From assembly GCA_047971485.1 (NCBI GenBank), contig JBKDZR010000145.1, forward strand, positions 1 to 40,692: a stretch of 40,692 bases of DNA. Direction: 5' to 3'. The stretch comes from JBKDZR01 sp047971485 (GTDB lineage: Bacteria > Pseudomonadota > Alphaproteobacteria > Rhodobacterales > Rhodobacteraceae). Made by a program: the position numbers and the translations under genes. Within the stretch, counting starts at the first letter, position 1, and each line of letters begins with the position of its first letter. This document shows, one piece after another, positions 16,514 through 24,294 of the stretch. Under the pieces are notes generated by a model, which was not told the origin of the DNA, did not search any database, and saw nothing but the letters and a program-made list of their open reading frames with translations.

Positions 16514-18247
16514 TTATTGTGCCGCTGCCTTGTCCGGTGACGGGCAAAGGGCACGCCAGGCGTCGAATTGCGACAGAAACACGCTGCCATTCAGGTCGTG
16601 CAGGAAATGCGCTGTTTGCAGGCGGTCCATGACCGGTCCCTTGACCTCGCTCAGGTGCAGGCCGATGTGCAGACCGCGCAGGCGCTGATTGATCGCTTCC
16701 AGGCTTTCCAACGCCGAATAATCCACTTCATTGACCGCCGAGAACATCAGGATCACGTGTTTGATCCGGCAGCCTTCGGCAACGCGGTCCTGGATCAGGT
16801 CTTCCAGGAAACGGGCGTTTACGAAATACAGACTTTCATCCACCCGCAAGCTCAGCACGGTCGGATCGGTCTCGACCTTGTGGCGGTTGATGTTGCGGAA
16901 GTGCTGGGTGCCGGGGACCAGACCGACCTCGGCCACATGGGGGTGCGCGGTCTTGATCAGGTGGAGGGTGATCGACAGCAGGACACCGCTGGCCACACCC
17001 GCCTCGACACCGGCACCGAGGGTCAGCACGATGGTCGCGGCGACGGCGGCGAAATCGGCGCGTGAATAGGCCCAAGTCTTGCGCAGAATCGACAGATCGA
17101 CCAGCGACAGCACCGCAACAATGATCGTCGCCGCCAGGGTTGCCTTGGGCAGGAAATAGATCAATGGGGTCAGGGCCACCGCAGCCAGGGCCAGTCCGGC
17201 GGCGGTAAACGCCCCGGCGGCCGGGGTTTCGGCCCCGGCATCGAAATTGACCACTGATCGCGAAAACCCGCCCGTGACCGGGTACCCCCCGGTAAAGGCG
17301 GCCCCGATATTTGCGGCGCCCAGGCCGATCAGTTCTTGATCGGGGTCGATCCGCTGGCGCTTTTTGGCGGCCAGGGTCTGGGCGACAGACACGGATTCCA
17401 CGAACCCGATGATCGAGATCAGGATCGCGGGTACGGCCAGCTGGGCGATCAGCGCGGGGGAGACGGCAGGCAGGGTCAGTGGTGGCAGGCTTTGGGGCAC
17501 CTCACCGACAATGGCCACACCGCGTGCGTGCAGGTCAAACCCCCAGACGGCCAGGGTTGTGGCAACCACGGCGGCGACCGGCCCGGCCTTGGTCGCGACA
17601 TCGGCGGCGCGCGGGCCCAGCCCAAGCCGGCGCAGCAGAGGCTTCAGCCCCTTGCGCACCCAGAACAGAAAGGCCGTCGCGGCCCCCCCGATCCCGGCGG
17701 TCAGCCAGTTGATCCGGTCCAGATGCACCCAGAGCGACCCGGCCATTTCGATCAGCGTGTTGCCCTGTGCCTCCACTCCGAGGATATGCTTGACCTGTGA
17801 GGTGGCGATCAGCAGGCCCGAGGCGGTGATGAACCCGGCGATCACCGGATGGCTGAGGAAATTGGCCAGCACGCCCAGGCGCAAGGCCCCCAGCATCAGC
17901 AGAAAGCCCCCTGATAACAGGGCCAGCGTCAAGGCTGCGGCGGCATAGCCTGCGGTGCCCTGTTCGGCGACTTGCCCGATCGCCGTTGCCGTCAGCAACG
18001 AGACCACGGCCACCGGGCCGACCGCCAGTGCCCGTGACGTGCCGAAGATCGCGTACAGCACAATGGGCACGATCGAGGCATAGATGCCCGCCTCGGGGGG
18101 CAGGCCGGCCAGCAACGCATAGGCCAGCGATTGCGGGATCAGCATGATCGTGACGATGATGGCCGCGATCAGGTCATTCGACAGGGCAGACCTGTCGTAA
18201 TGCCGTCCCCACTCAAGGATCGGCAGGTATCGGGCGAGGTGTCGCAT
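16514..18247 (-). CDS. SulP anion transporter with STAS domain (copy 2)
   Basis: A 577-residue SLC26/SulP permease. Family segments: SNDLIAAIIVTIMLIPQSLA near residue 22, AGLPPEAGIYASIVPIVLYA, and the motif region GAANIGAAFTGGYPVTGGFS near 315. The C-terminal STAS domain starts around residue 445 and includes HVILMFSAVNEVDYSALESL, where the usual DxTG/DxSG is replaced by VDYSAL. It begins 46 bases after the sulfide:quinone oxidoreductase fusion gene and is the last member of the sulfur operon. By context it may move sulfate or another oxidised sulfur anion made by the upstream enzymes; that is inference. Confidence 0.92.
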   Translation of the reverse strand: MRHLARYLPILEWGRHYDRSALSNDLIAAIIVTIMLIPQSLAYALLAGLPPEAGIYASIVPIVLYAIFGTSRALAVGPVAVVSLLTATAIGQVAEQGTAGYAAAALTLALLSGGFLLMLGALRLGVLANFLSHPVIAGFITASGLLIATSQVKHILGVEAQGNTLIEMAGSLWVHLDRINWLTAGIGGAATAFLFWVRKGLKPLLRRLGLGPRAADVATKAGPVAAVVATTLAVWGFDLHARGVAIVGEVPQSLPPLTLPAVSPALIAQLAVPAILISIIGFVESVSVAQTLAAKKRQRIDPDQELIGLGAANIGAAFTGGYPVTGGFSRSVVNFDAGAETPAAGAFTAAGLALAAVALTPLIYFLPKATLAATIIVAVLSLVDLSILRKTWAYSRADFAAVAATIVLTLGAGVEAGVASGVLLSITLHLIKTAHPHVAEVGLVPGTQHFRNINRHKVETDPTVLSLRVDESLYFVNARFLEDLIQDRVAEGCRIKHVILMFSAVNEVDYSALESLEAINQRLRGLHIGLHLSEVKGPVMDRLQTAHFLHDLNGSVFLSQFDAWRALCPSPDKAAAQ

Positions 18248-18293
18248 CTGCTGGGCTTTCGTTCCCGGGGGCGGGGCGGGTCTGCGCCCGCTG

Positions 18294-19976
18294 TTACTTG
18301 ATCGGGGTTGCCGTGACCTTTTCGGGTTTGGCCAGCCATTCCCGGCCGCGTAGCATCGCCTGCCAGTAGATCGGCGGCAGCAACCGTTCCTTCAGCAGCC
18401 AGGCGGCCCGGGTCGGGCGTGTGCCGTCGATCAGCCATTTGGGGAAGCTGGGTTTCAGCGTCCCGCCATAGCCAAATTCGGCCAGCACGATCTTGCCGCG
18501 TTCCACCGTCAGCGGGCAGGATCCATAGCCGTCATATTGGGCGACAGCGGGTTGCCCGGCGATATCGGCCAGGATGTTCTCGGCCACGGACGGCGCCTGT
18601 TTGCGAGCCGCCGCCGCCGTCTTGGCATTGGGCGCGTTCATCACATCGCCCAGAGACCAGATGTTGGCAAAGCTCTTGTGACGCAGGGTTGCCTGATCCA
18701 CATCGACCCATCCGGCGGCATCGGCCAGGGGCGAGACGCGGATGAAATCGGGGGCGGTCTGGGGTGGGCAGACATGGATCATGTCAAACTCGACCTCGAC
18801 CTGCCGGCTGTCCTTTTCGGGTTCCTTGACCTCGAAGGTCGCCTTCTGCGCACTGCCGTCGATAGCGACGAGATTGTGGAAAAAGTTGAGATCGGCGTTG
18901 TATTTCCGGACATAGTCCATCAGCGCCGGCACGTAATCCTTGACCCCGAACAGAACGCCGCCAGCATTCATGAACTGGATGTCGATATTGGATAGAACAT
19001 CGCGACGATACCAGGCGTCTCCGGACAGGTACATCGCCTTTTGTGGGGCGCCGGCGCATTTGATCGGCATCGGGGGCTGTGTGAACAGGGCCCGGCCCGC
19101 GCGCATGTCCGAGACCAGCTGCCAGGTGTAGGGGGCCAGATCGTAGCGGTAGTTCGAGGTCACGCCATTGCGGCCCAGGGTTTCCTCCAGCCCTTCGATG
19201 GCGGCCCAGTCCAGCTTGATCCCCGGACAGACCACCAGACGGTCGTATTTCACCACCCGACACCCATCGAGGATGATGGCATCGTTCTGCGGCTCAAAGG
19301 CGGCGACGGCCGACTTGATCCAGTGCACGCCACGCGGGATCAGGCTGGCCATGGTCTTGGCGGTGTCCTCGGGCTTGAAGATGCCGCCGCCGACCATGGT
19401 CCAGCCGGGCTGATAATAATGGATATCGGCCGGGTCGATCAGGGCGATATCCAGATCCGGGTTGCGCGCCCGCAGGCTGGAGGCAACCGAGATGCCCCCG
19501 GCCCCGGCCCCGACGATGACGATGCTGAACTTGGCGTCGCCCTCATCGGTCGGGGTCTTGCCGCCATTGGCGATGCGGCGGGCGACCCCGTTCATGTCAT
19601 AGCCGGCGGCCTTGGTCATGGCCAGAATCTCGGTCAGGGGGCGCTTGCCGGCCTGGGCCAGGGACCACAATGTCGCCGATCGCGTTCCGGTGCGGCAATA
19701 GGCGAAGACCGGGCCGGGAACCTCCTGCACCGTTTGGCCAAAGGCCTGGGCGGTTTCATCCGTAACCAGGCCGGGTGTGACCGGCAGGTAGCGGAACTCA
19801 AGGCCGGCGGCCTTTGCGGCCAGGGCGATCTCATCCTGGCCGGGCTGGTCGGGGCTTTCGGCATCCGGCCGGTTGCAGATGATCGAGCGAAAGCCGGCAG
19901 CGGCCAGGGCGGCCGGGTCCTCGGGGGTGATCTGGGGGCCGACACTCAGCCCGTCGTCGATCTTGCGAATGTCCAT
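18294..19976 (-). CDS. DUF442 sulfurtransferase/phosphatase-like domain fused to SQR
   Basis: A 560-residue two-domain protein. Residues 1-110 are a DUF442 (TIGR01244-type) domain with the phosphatase-like active-site loop YCRTGTRS (Cys94). Residues from about 150 form a FAD disulfide oxidoreductase of the sulfide:quinone oxidoreductase type: dinucleotide loop IVIVGAGAGGISVASSL (152-168), IHYYQPGWTMVGGG, cysteines in VVCPGIKLDW and PIKCAGAPQK, and FANIWSLGDVMNAPNAKTAA for flavin binding. Expected reaction: sulfide oxidation to persulfide or polysulfide with electrons passed to quinone at the inner membrane. AGGA lies upstream of ATG 19976. It follows the persulfide-dioxygenase-like gene, the usual partner. 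The role of the DUF442 part is unproven. Confidence 0.9.
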   Translation of the reverse strand: MDIRKIDDGLSVGPQITPEDPAALAAAGFRSIICNRPDAESPDQPGQDEIALAAKAAGLEFRYLPVTPGLVTDETAQAFGQTVQEVPGPVFAYCRTGTRSATLWSLAQAGKRPLTEILAMTKAAGYDMNGVARRIANGGKTPTDEGDAKFSIVIVGAGAGGISVASSLRARNPDLDIALIDPADIHYYQPGWTMVGGGIFKPEDTAKTMASLIPRGVHWIKSAVAAFEPQNDAIILDGCRVVKYDRLVVCPGIKLDWAAIEGLEETLGRNGVTSNYRYDLAPYTWQLVSDMRAGRALFTQPPMPIKCAGAPQKAMYLSGDAWYRRDVLSNIDIQFMNAGGVLFGVKDYVPALMDYVRKYNADLNFFHNLVAIDGSAQKATFEVKEPEKDSRQVEVEFDMIHVCPPQTAPDFIRVSPLADAAGWVDVDQATLRHKSFANIWSLGDVMNAPNAKTAAAARKQAPSVAENILADIAGQPAVAQYDGYGSCPLTVERGKIVLAEFGYGGTLKPSFPKWLIDGTRPTRAAWLLKERLLPPIYWQAMLRGREWLAKPEKVTATPIK

Positions 19977-20029
19977 GGGATCTTTCCTGAAAGGCGGGAA
20001 GGGGCGCAGGCAACGGACCCGCGGGTGGA

Positions 20030-20917
20030 TCAGAGCGTGTTGACCGGCACCTTGAGAAAGTGCTTGCCGCTGTCATCTGCCGGCGGCAGCCGGCCGGCGC
20101 GCATGTTGACCTGCAGGGAGGGGATGATCAGGCGGGGCATGTCCAGCGTGGCATCGCGTTCGGTGCGAAAGCGGACGAATTCCTCGCGCGTCTTGCCACC
20201 GCCGACATGGATGTTGTGGGCGCGTTCCTCGGCCACGGTGGTTTCCCAACGGATATCGCGCCCGTTTGGTCCATAGTCATGGCACATGAACAACCGCGTG
20301 TCGTCGGGCAGGCGCAGCACCTTCTGGATGGAATCGTACAGCACACCGGCATCGCCGCCGGGAAAATCGGCCCGGGCCGATCCCCCGTCCGGCATGAACA
20401 GCGTATCGCCGACAAAGGCTTCATTACCCATCACATGGGTCATGCAGGCCGGTGTATGGCCGGGGGTGTGCAGTGCCAGGCAGGTCAGGGTGCCGACGGT
20501 GTAGGTGTCGCCGTCGTCGAACAGCCGGTCAAACTGGGATCCGTCGCGCTGAAACTCGGTGCTTTCGTTAAAGACCTTGCCGAACGTGTCCTGGACCACG
20601 GTGATATTGCGCCCGATCCCCAGCTTGCCCCCCAGCCGGGCCTGGATATAGGGTGCTGCGCTCAGGTGGTCGGCATGGACATGGGTTTCGATCAGCCAGT
20701 CGACGGTCAGCCCCTGTTTTGTGACATGGGCGATGATTCCATCGGCATGGTCATAGCTGATGCGCCCGGCGGCATAGTCGATATCCATGACGCTGTCGAC
20801 AATGGCGCAGGCGGTGGAAGACGGGTCCTTGACCACATAGGAAATCGTGTTGGTTGCGGCGTCGAAGAACGCCGTCACCTGCGGTTTGATCTGCATGTTC
20901 AGGGGATAGTCGGTCAT
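20030..20917 (-). CDS. MBL-fold persulfide dioxygenase-like hydrolase (Blh type)
   Basis: A 295-residue metallo-beta-lactamase-fold protein. The metal-binding signature is THVHADHLSA (His79, His81, Asp83, His84), with a further histidine in LHTPGHTPACMTHVMG and the aspartate in AFVGDTLFMPDGGSARADFP. This arrangement fits ETHE1/Blh-type enzymes, which use one iron to oxidise glutathione persulfide to sulfite. ATG 20917 has AGAGG 5 bases upstream; the frame runs on to 21121 only as a shadow. Located between the YeeE/YedE pair and the SQR fusion, matching the order of bigR-type sulfide-detoxification operons in other alphaproteobacteria. Confidence 0.92.
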   Translation of the reverse strand: MTDYPLNMQIKPQVTAFFDAATNTISYVVKDPSSTACAIVDSVMDIDYAAGRISYDHADGIIAHVTKQGLTVDWLIETHVHADHLSAAPYIQARLGGKLGIGRNITVVQDTFGKVFNESTEFQRDGSQFDRLFDDGDTYTVGTLTCLALHTPGHTPACMTHVMGNEAFVGDTLFMPDGGSARADFPGGDAGVLYDSIQKVLRLPDDTRLFMCHDYGPNGRDIRWETTVAEERAHNIHVGGGKTREEFVRFRTERDATLDMPRLIIPSLQVNMRAGRLPPADDSGKHFLKVPVNTL

Positions 20918-20960
20918 ATTTGCCTCTGTGCGGGGGCGTTGGTCGTTTGTGGGCATGCTG

Positions 20961-21398
20961 TCAGCGGGGGACGGCGTGTGGGCGGATGCTGCGGGATTGA
21001 AGGCGCCGGGCCAGAAGGATACCGGCCAGGACGGCGGCAACGAAGACGAAGACCGGCCCCTGCCCGGTGCCAAGTGCCGGCAGCGCCCCCCCGGGGCAAA
21101 AGCCGGCGATGCCCCAGCCAATCCCGAACAGGGCCGATCCGCCGATCAGACGCCGGTCGATGACCCGCGATGTCGGCAGCTGGAACCGGCTGTCGCAAAC
21201 CGGGCCGGCGCGGCGAAAGACCAGCCGGTAGCCGATGACGGTGGTGATCAGCGCGCCGCCCATCACGAAGATCAGCGATGGATCCCAGGCCCCGGCAAGA
21301 TCGAAGAAGTTCAAGACCTTGGCGGGATTGGCCATGCCCGATAGCGAGATCCCGATCCCGAAAACCAGGCCGATCAGATAGATGGAAACAAGCCGCAT
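20961..21398 (-). CDS. YeeE/YedE-family (DUF6691) membrane protein, second half
   Basis: A 145-residue protein with about four hydrophobic helices, starting RLVSIYLIGLVFGIGISLSG. The family motif is GWGIAGFCPGGALPALGTGQ, with the conserved cysteine implicated in sulfur-compound passage in YeeE-like channels. Corresponds to the PmpB-type half of the two-gene YeeE/YedE transporter. It starts 3 bases after the stop of its partner. Likely imports or exports a reduced sulfur species; the substrate is not readable from sequence. Confidence 0.88.
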   Translation of the reverse strand: MRLVSIYLIGLVFGIGISLSGMANPAKVLNFFDLAGAWDPSLIFVMGGALITTVIGYRLVFRRAGPVCDSRFQLPTSRVIDRRLIGGSALFGIGWGIAGFCPGGALPALGTGQGPVFVFVAAVLAGILLARRLQSRSIRPHAVPR

Positions 21399-21401
21399 GG
21401 A

Positions 21402-21839
21402 TCAGACCCCAATCGCATGGTGCACGACATAGACGGTGGCGAAGGCCGTGGCCATGAACGTGATCGTGGCCAGGATGGATCGGGGGGACAGCCGTGCCAT
21501 CCCACAGATCCCGTGCCCCGATGTGCAGCCGGATCCATAGGTAGCACCCAGCCCGACGATCAGCCCGCCAATTACCAGCATCGGTGTCGTGACGGGGACC
21601 TCGACGGCAGGCATCCGGCCCGTCACGGCCATCACCGCCAGTGGGCCGCTGATCATGCCCAGAAGCAAGACGGCCCGCCATGTGAACTCGGCCCGGGAGG
21701 CGGGCAAGACCACCCCGGTCAGGATGCCGGTGGCGCCCATGATCCGGCCCAGCACCAGCATCAGCAGCGTGGCCGCCAGACCGATCAGAATGCCGCCGGC
21801 CAGCGATGCCCAAGGGGTAAAGGCCGTCTCGACCATCAC
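21402..21839 (-). CDS. YeeE/YedE-family membrane protein, first half
   Basis: A 145-residue protein with about four membrane helices. The hallmark motif is GLGATYGSGCTSGHGICGMA, whose cysteines line the thiosulfate path in YeeE structures. Corresponds to the PmpA-type half. Start overlaps the end of the DUF2892 gene (ATGA at 21836-21839), and the partner half follows immediately, so the three are coupled. In related operons these halves sit with a persulfide dioxygenase and are linked to sulfide tolerance. Confidence 0.9.
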   Translation of the reverse strand: MMVETAFTPWASLAGGILIGLAATLLMLVLGRIMGATGILTGVVLPASRAEFTWRAVLLLGMISGPLAVMAVTGRMPAVEVPVTTPMLVIGGLIVGLGATYGSGCTSGHGICGMARLSPRSILATITFMATAFATVYVVHHAIGV

Positions 21840-22045
21840 CGCGCCCGGCAGGTCCGGATGCCAAAGATCCGATACAGCGGGCAGTTGCCGATCACGGCGG
21901 TCACGGCGAAGACCACCGCCACGATCAGGGCCAGCCAGAACAGAAGGCCCGAGCCCGCGACTTCGGTGCCGAAGGCCAGATAAAGCAACACCGCCGCCAG
22001 CACCAGACGGGCGCCCCGATCAATCGTGCCCATGTTTACAGTCAT
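21836..22045 (-). CDS. DUF2892 small membrane protein
   Basis: A 69-residue protein starting MTVNMGTIDRGARLVLAAVL with two hydrophobic stretches. It ends in the family motif GNCPLYRIFGIRTC, also found at the C-terminus of YgaP-type rhodanese proteins. Function unknown; consistently found with sulfur-transfer genes. AAGGAGG lies about 10 bases upstream of ATG 22045. First gene of the sulfur operon, downstream of the GTGAC...GTCAC palindrome. Confidence 0.88.
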   Translation of the reverse strand: MTVNMGTIDRGARLVLAAVLLYLAFGTEVAGSGLLFWLALIVAVVFAVTAVIGNCPLYRIFGIRTCRAR

Positions 22046-22100
22046 TTTTCAGTCCTCCTTGAATCACTTGGGTCAGTTTGCCATGGGCCGGTGGAATGTT

Positions 22101-22119
22101 TTGGTGACTTCGTCACCAA
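22101..22119. promoter_or_regulatory. Palindromic operator upstream of sulfur operon
   Basis: TTGGTGAC-TTC-GTCACCAA is a perfect 8+8 palindrome in the 100-base gap between the Crp/Fnr gene and DUF2892, centred 65 bases from the DUF2892 start codon. A near copy is found upstream of cydA (26000-26012). The probable binding protein is the adjacent Crp/Fnr regulator; this is inferred, not shown. Confidence 0.65.
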
Positions 22120-22145
22120 GGATGCATTTTCCGGCCCGTTTGGGA

Positions 22146-22823
22146 TCACTGGGCGCCCGAGGCCCGGACCAGCCGGTCCAGCCCGGCCCGCCCTGTCAGA
22201 CGCACCTCGCCGCGCGATTGCTCGATCCAGCCCCGGCGCTGGAATTCTGACAGGGTGCGGGACACGACTTCGCGGGCGGTACCCAGTTCGGTGCCGAGCA
22301 CCGCATGGGTTGCGCGCACGATCCCGGCGTCATCGGCCAGTTCCAGCAGCCGCGCGGCCAGACGTACATCCATCCGCTGAAAGACGATATCGTCGATCAG
22401 GGCGAACAGATCGGTGATCCGGCGCGAATAGGCGGCAAAGACGAATTCACGAAATACCGGCGACCGGCCAACCAGATCGTCAAAGGTGGCACGCGGGATG
22501 GCGACGGCGGTCACTGCCGTTTCGGCAATGCCATCGGCGGCGTAATCTTCGTAGGACAGCATGCAGGCGGTGGTCAGCACACAGCTTTCCCCAGCATGGA
22601 CACGATAGAGAAAAATTTCGCGGCCGGTATCGGATTTCTGTTGTACGCGCACCGTGCCCTCAAGCAACAGCAGCAGGTTGTCGGCGGATTGGCCCGGCGC
22701 AAAGACCTGGGTGCCGGCGGGCACCGAAACGATCTGGCTGCCGCGTGTCAGGTCGGCCCGGATGTCGGGGGGCAGGCGCCTGAGGCCCTGGAACCTGTCG
22801 ATCCAGTCGTTCTGTGTGCCCAT
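22146..22823 (-). CDS. Crp/Fnr-family transcriptional regulator
   Basis: A 225-residue regulator with an N-terminal cyclic-nucleotide-binding-fold sensor domain (about 10-125), a dimerisation helix, and a C-terminal HTH_Crp domain. The recognition helix TAREVVSRTLSEF keeps the R-E-x-x-x-R arrangement that reads GTGA half-sites in CRP. There is no N-terminal cysteine cluster, so it is not an Fe-S Fnr. Two cysteines, Cys81 and Cys87 in GESCVLTTACML, could act as a thiol or persulfide sensor. AAGGA lies 8 bases upstream of ATG 22823. It is placed between cydABX and the sulfur operon, both preceded by a GTGAC-N3-GTCAC palindrome, which makes it their likely common regulator. Confidence 0.9.
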   Translation of the reverse strand: MGTQNDWIDRFQGLRRLPPDIRADLTRGSQIVSVPAGTQVFAPGQSADNLLLLLEGTVRVQQKSDTGREIFLYRVHAGESCVLTTACMLSYEDYAADGIAETAVTAVAIPRATFDDLVGRSPVFREFVFAAYSRRITDLFALIDDIVFQRMDVRLAARLLELADDAGIVRATHAVLGTELGTAREVVSRTLSEFQRRGWIEQSRGEVRLTGRAGLDRLVRASGAQ

Positions 22824-22857
22824 GGCCTGTTCCTTGTCGCTGTCCGGGGGATGCCTG

Positions 22858-22872
22858 AAATCCTATGGATTT
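22858..22872. promoter_or_regulatory. 15-base palindrome upstream of Crp/Fnr gene
   Basis: AAATCC-TAT-GGATTT is a perfect palindrome 35 bases before the start codon of the Crp/Fnr gene. It differs from the GTGAC...GTCAC sites, so if it is an operator it may serve another protein. Position is compatible with overlap of the promoter. Confidence 0.35.
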
Positions 22873-22885
22873 TATCGGAAAACAC

Positions 22886-22961
22886 CAGCCCCCGGATGTG
22901 CCGGACGCAAACAGGGCCGGCTTTTGGGCCAGCCCTGTCTGTTGGGCATGTCCGGGGGCTG
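22886..22961. terminator. Long hairpin between cydX and crp/fnr gene
   Basis: Arms 22886-22902 and 22945-22961 are complementary over 17 bases with two mismatches. An inner stem ACAGGGC (22911-22917) / GCCCTGT (22932-22938) extends it. In the minus direction GTGTTTTCC follows the hairpin, so it may terminate or attenuate the cydABX transcript before the regulator gene. Confidence 0.5.
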
Positions 22962-22972
22962 TGTCCCCGGCG

Positions 22973-23110
22973 TCAGTCCTTAACGGCGGGGGGGCGTTTC
23001 TCGTCCTCTCCGGCCAGGACGCGGTCGCGTTGCAGTTCCAGCCACATCGCGTTCATCACCGCGAAGATTGCCGCCAATGGCAGGCCGAGAAGCCAGGCGA
23101 AATACCACAT
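22973..23110 (-). CDS. cydX: CydX small subunit of cytochrome bd oxidase
   Basis: A 45-residue protein beginning MWYFAWLLGLPLAAIFAVMN, one membrane helix, followed by a charged tail rich in Glu/Arg/Lys. The WYFAWLLG start and the position right after cydB are the hallmarks of CydX (YbgT family), which stabilises the haem centres of the CydAB complex. ATG 23110 has AAGGAG at a suitable distance, within the 15-base gap after cydB. Found by direct translation of the gap. Confidence 0.92.
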   Translation of the reverse strand: MWYFAWLLGLPLAAIFAVMNAMWLELQRDRVLAGEDEKRPPAVKD

Positions 23111-23125
23111 TCGGGTGCTCCTTGT

Positions 23126-24289
23126 TCAGTAAACGCTGTGGGAATTGCCGGTCACCTCATCCTCGGTGACCTTGCCCCACAGCACTTTGTAGACCCAGGC
23201 GGTATAGGCCAGGATCAGCGGCAGGAAGATCACCGTGGCGATCAGCATGGTGAACAGCGTCAGATGCGAGGAAGAACTGTCCCAGACTGTCAGCGAGGAT
23301 TTTGGGTCAATGGATGACGGCAGGATGAAGGGGAACATGGTCAGCCCGACGGTCGAGATCGCCCCGAAAATGCCCAGCTTTGACCACAGCAGGGGTGTGA
23401 CCTCATGCTCCGCGCGCAGGCCGCGCACGGCCATGGCCATGCCGATCAGCCCCAAGGCCGGGGCGATGACGATCCAGGGCCGGGCCGCATAGGCCCCCAG
23501 CCAGGATCCCCCGCGCGTGACCTCGGAATAAAGCGGGTTGGAAGGCCCGTCGGTGACAACCGGGCCGACCATCGCATAGCCCGGGATCCCGATCGCCAGC
23601 CACACCCCGGCCAGGATGAACCCGCCGATCGTCACCAGCCCGCTGACCGATCCGATCGACCGCGCCCGCCAGGCGACCGGGCCCTCGGCCTTGAGTGACA
23701 GCCATGCCGCGCCATGGGTGATCAGCATCGCCAGTGAGACGATCCCGGTCAGAAGGGCGAAGGGATTCAGCAGGGACAGGAACTTGCCGTAATAGCTGCC
23801 CTCATAGATCGACAGCAGATCGGGGGTCAGGCGGAAGGGGACACCCTGCAGGACATTGCCCACCGCGACGCCAAAGATCAGCGCCGGGACCGCACCGCCC
23901 ACGCACAGCGCCCAGTCCCAGCTTCGGCGCCAGCCGGCCCCCTCGCGCTTGGACCGGTACTTGAACGCGACGGGGCGCACGATCAGCGCGGCCAGCACGA
24001 CGAACATCGCCAGATAGAAGCCCGAGAAGCTGACAGCATAAAGCGGGGGCCAGGCGGCAAAGATCGCCCCGCCGCCCAGGATGAACCAGACCTGGTTACC
24101 CTCCCAGACCGGGCCGACGGTGTTGATCGCCACGCGTCGTTCCACATCGGTCTTGCCGACAAAGGGGATCAGCGCGCCCACCCCCATGTCGAACCCGTCG
24201 GTCATGGCAAAACAGATCAGCAGCACACCCAGCAGCAGCCACCAGATGACACGCAGAACATCGTAGGAAATCAGTTCGTACAGGACCAT
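23126..24289 (-). CDS. cydB: Cytochrome bd ubiquinol oxidase subunit II
   Basis: A 387-residue integral membrane subunit. It begins with LRVIWWLLLGVLLICFAMTD and GFDMGVGALIPFVGKTDVER, followed by GPVWEGNQVWFILGGGAIFA, all strongly conserved in CydB. About nine membrane helices are apparent. Pairs with CydA to form the quinol oxidase that reduces oxygen to water without pumping protons. Starts 5 bases after the cydA stop and precedes cydX. Confidence 0.97.
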   Translation of the reverse strand: MVLYELISYDVLRVIWWLLLGVLLICFAMTDGFDMGVGALIPFVGKTDVERRVAINTVGPVWEGNQVWFILGGGAIFAAWPPLYAVSFSGFYLAMFVVLAALIVRPVAFKYRSKREGAGWRRSWDWALCVGGAVPALIFGVAVGNVLQGVPFRLTPDLLSIYEGSYYGKFLSLLNPFALLTGIVSLAMLITHGAAWLSLKAEGPVAWRARSIGSVSGLVTIGGFILAGVWLAIGIPGYAMVGPVVTDGPSNPLYSEVTRGGSWLGAYAARPWIVIAPALGLIGMAMAVRGLRAEHEVTPLLWSKLGIFGAISTVGLTMFPFILPSSIDPKSSLTVWDSSSSHLTLFTMLIATVIFLPLILAYTAWVYKVLWGKVTEDEVTGNSHSVY

Positions 24290-24294
24290 TGCGC

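Noticed and set aside
14335..18247. Two SulP genes as a recent inverted duplication
   Set aside because: The membrane halves differ throughout when compared by eye, and the STAS motifs differ (DSTG versus VDYSAL). They are separate subfamilies.
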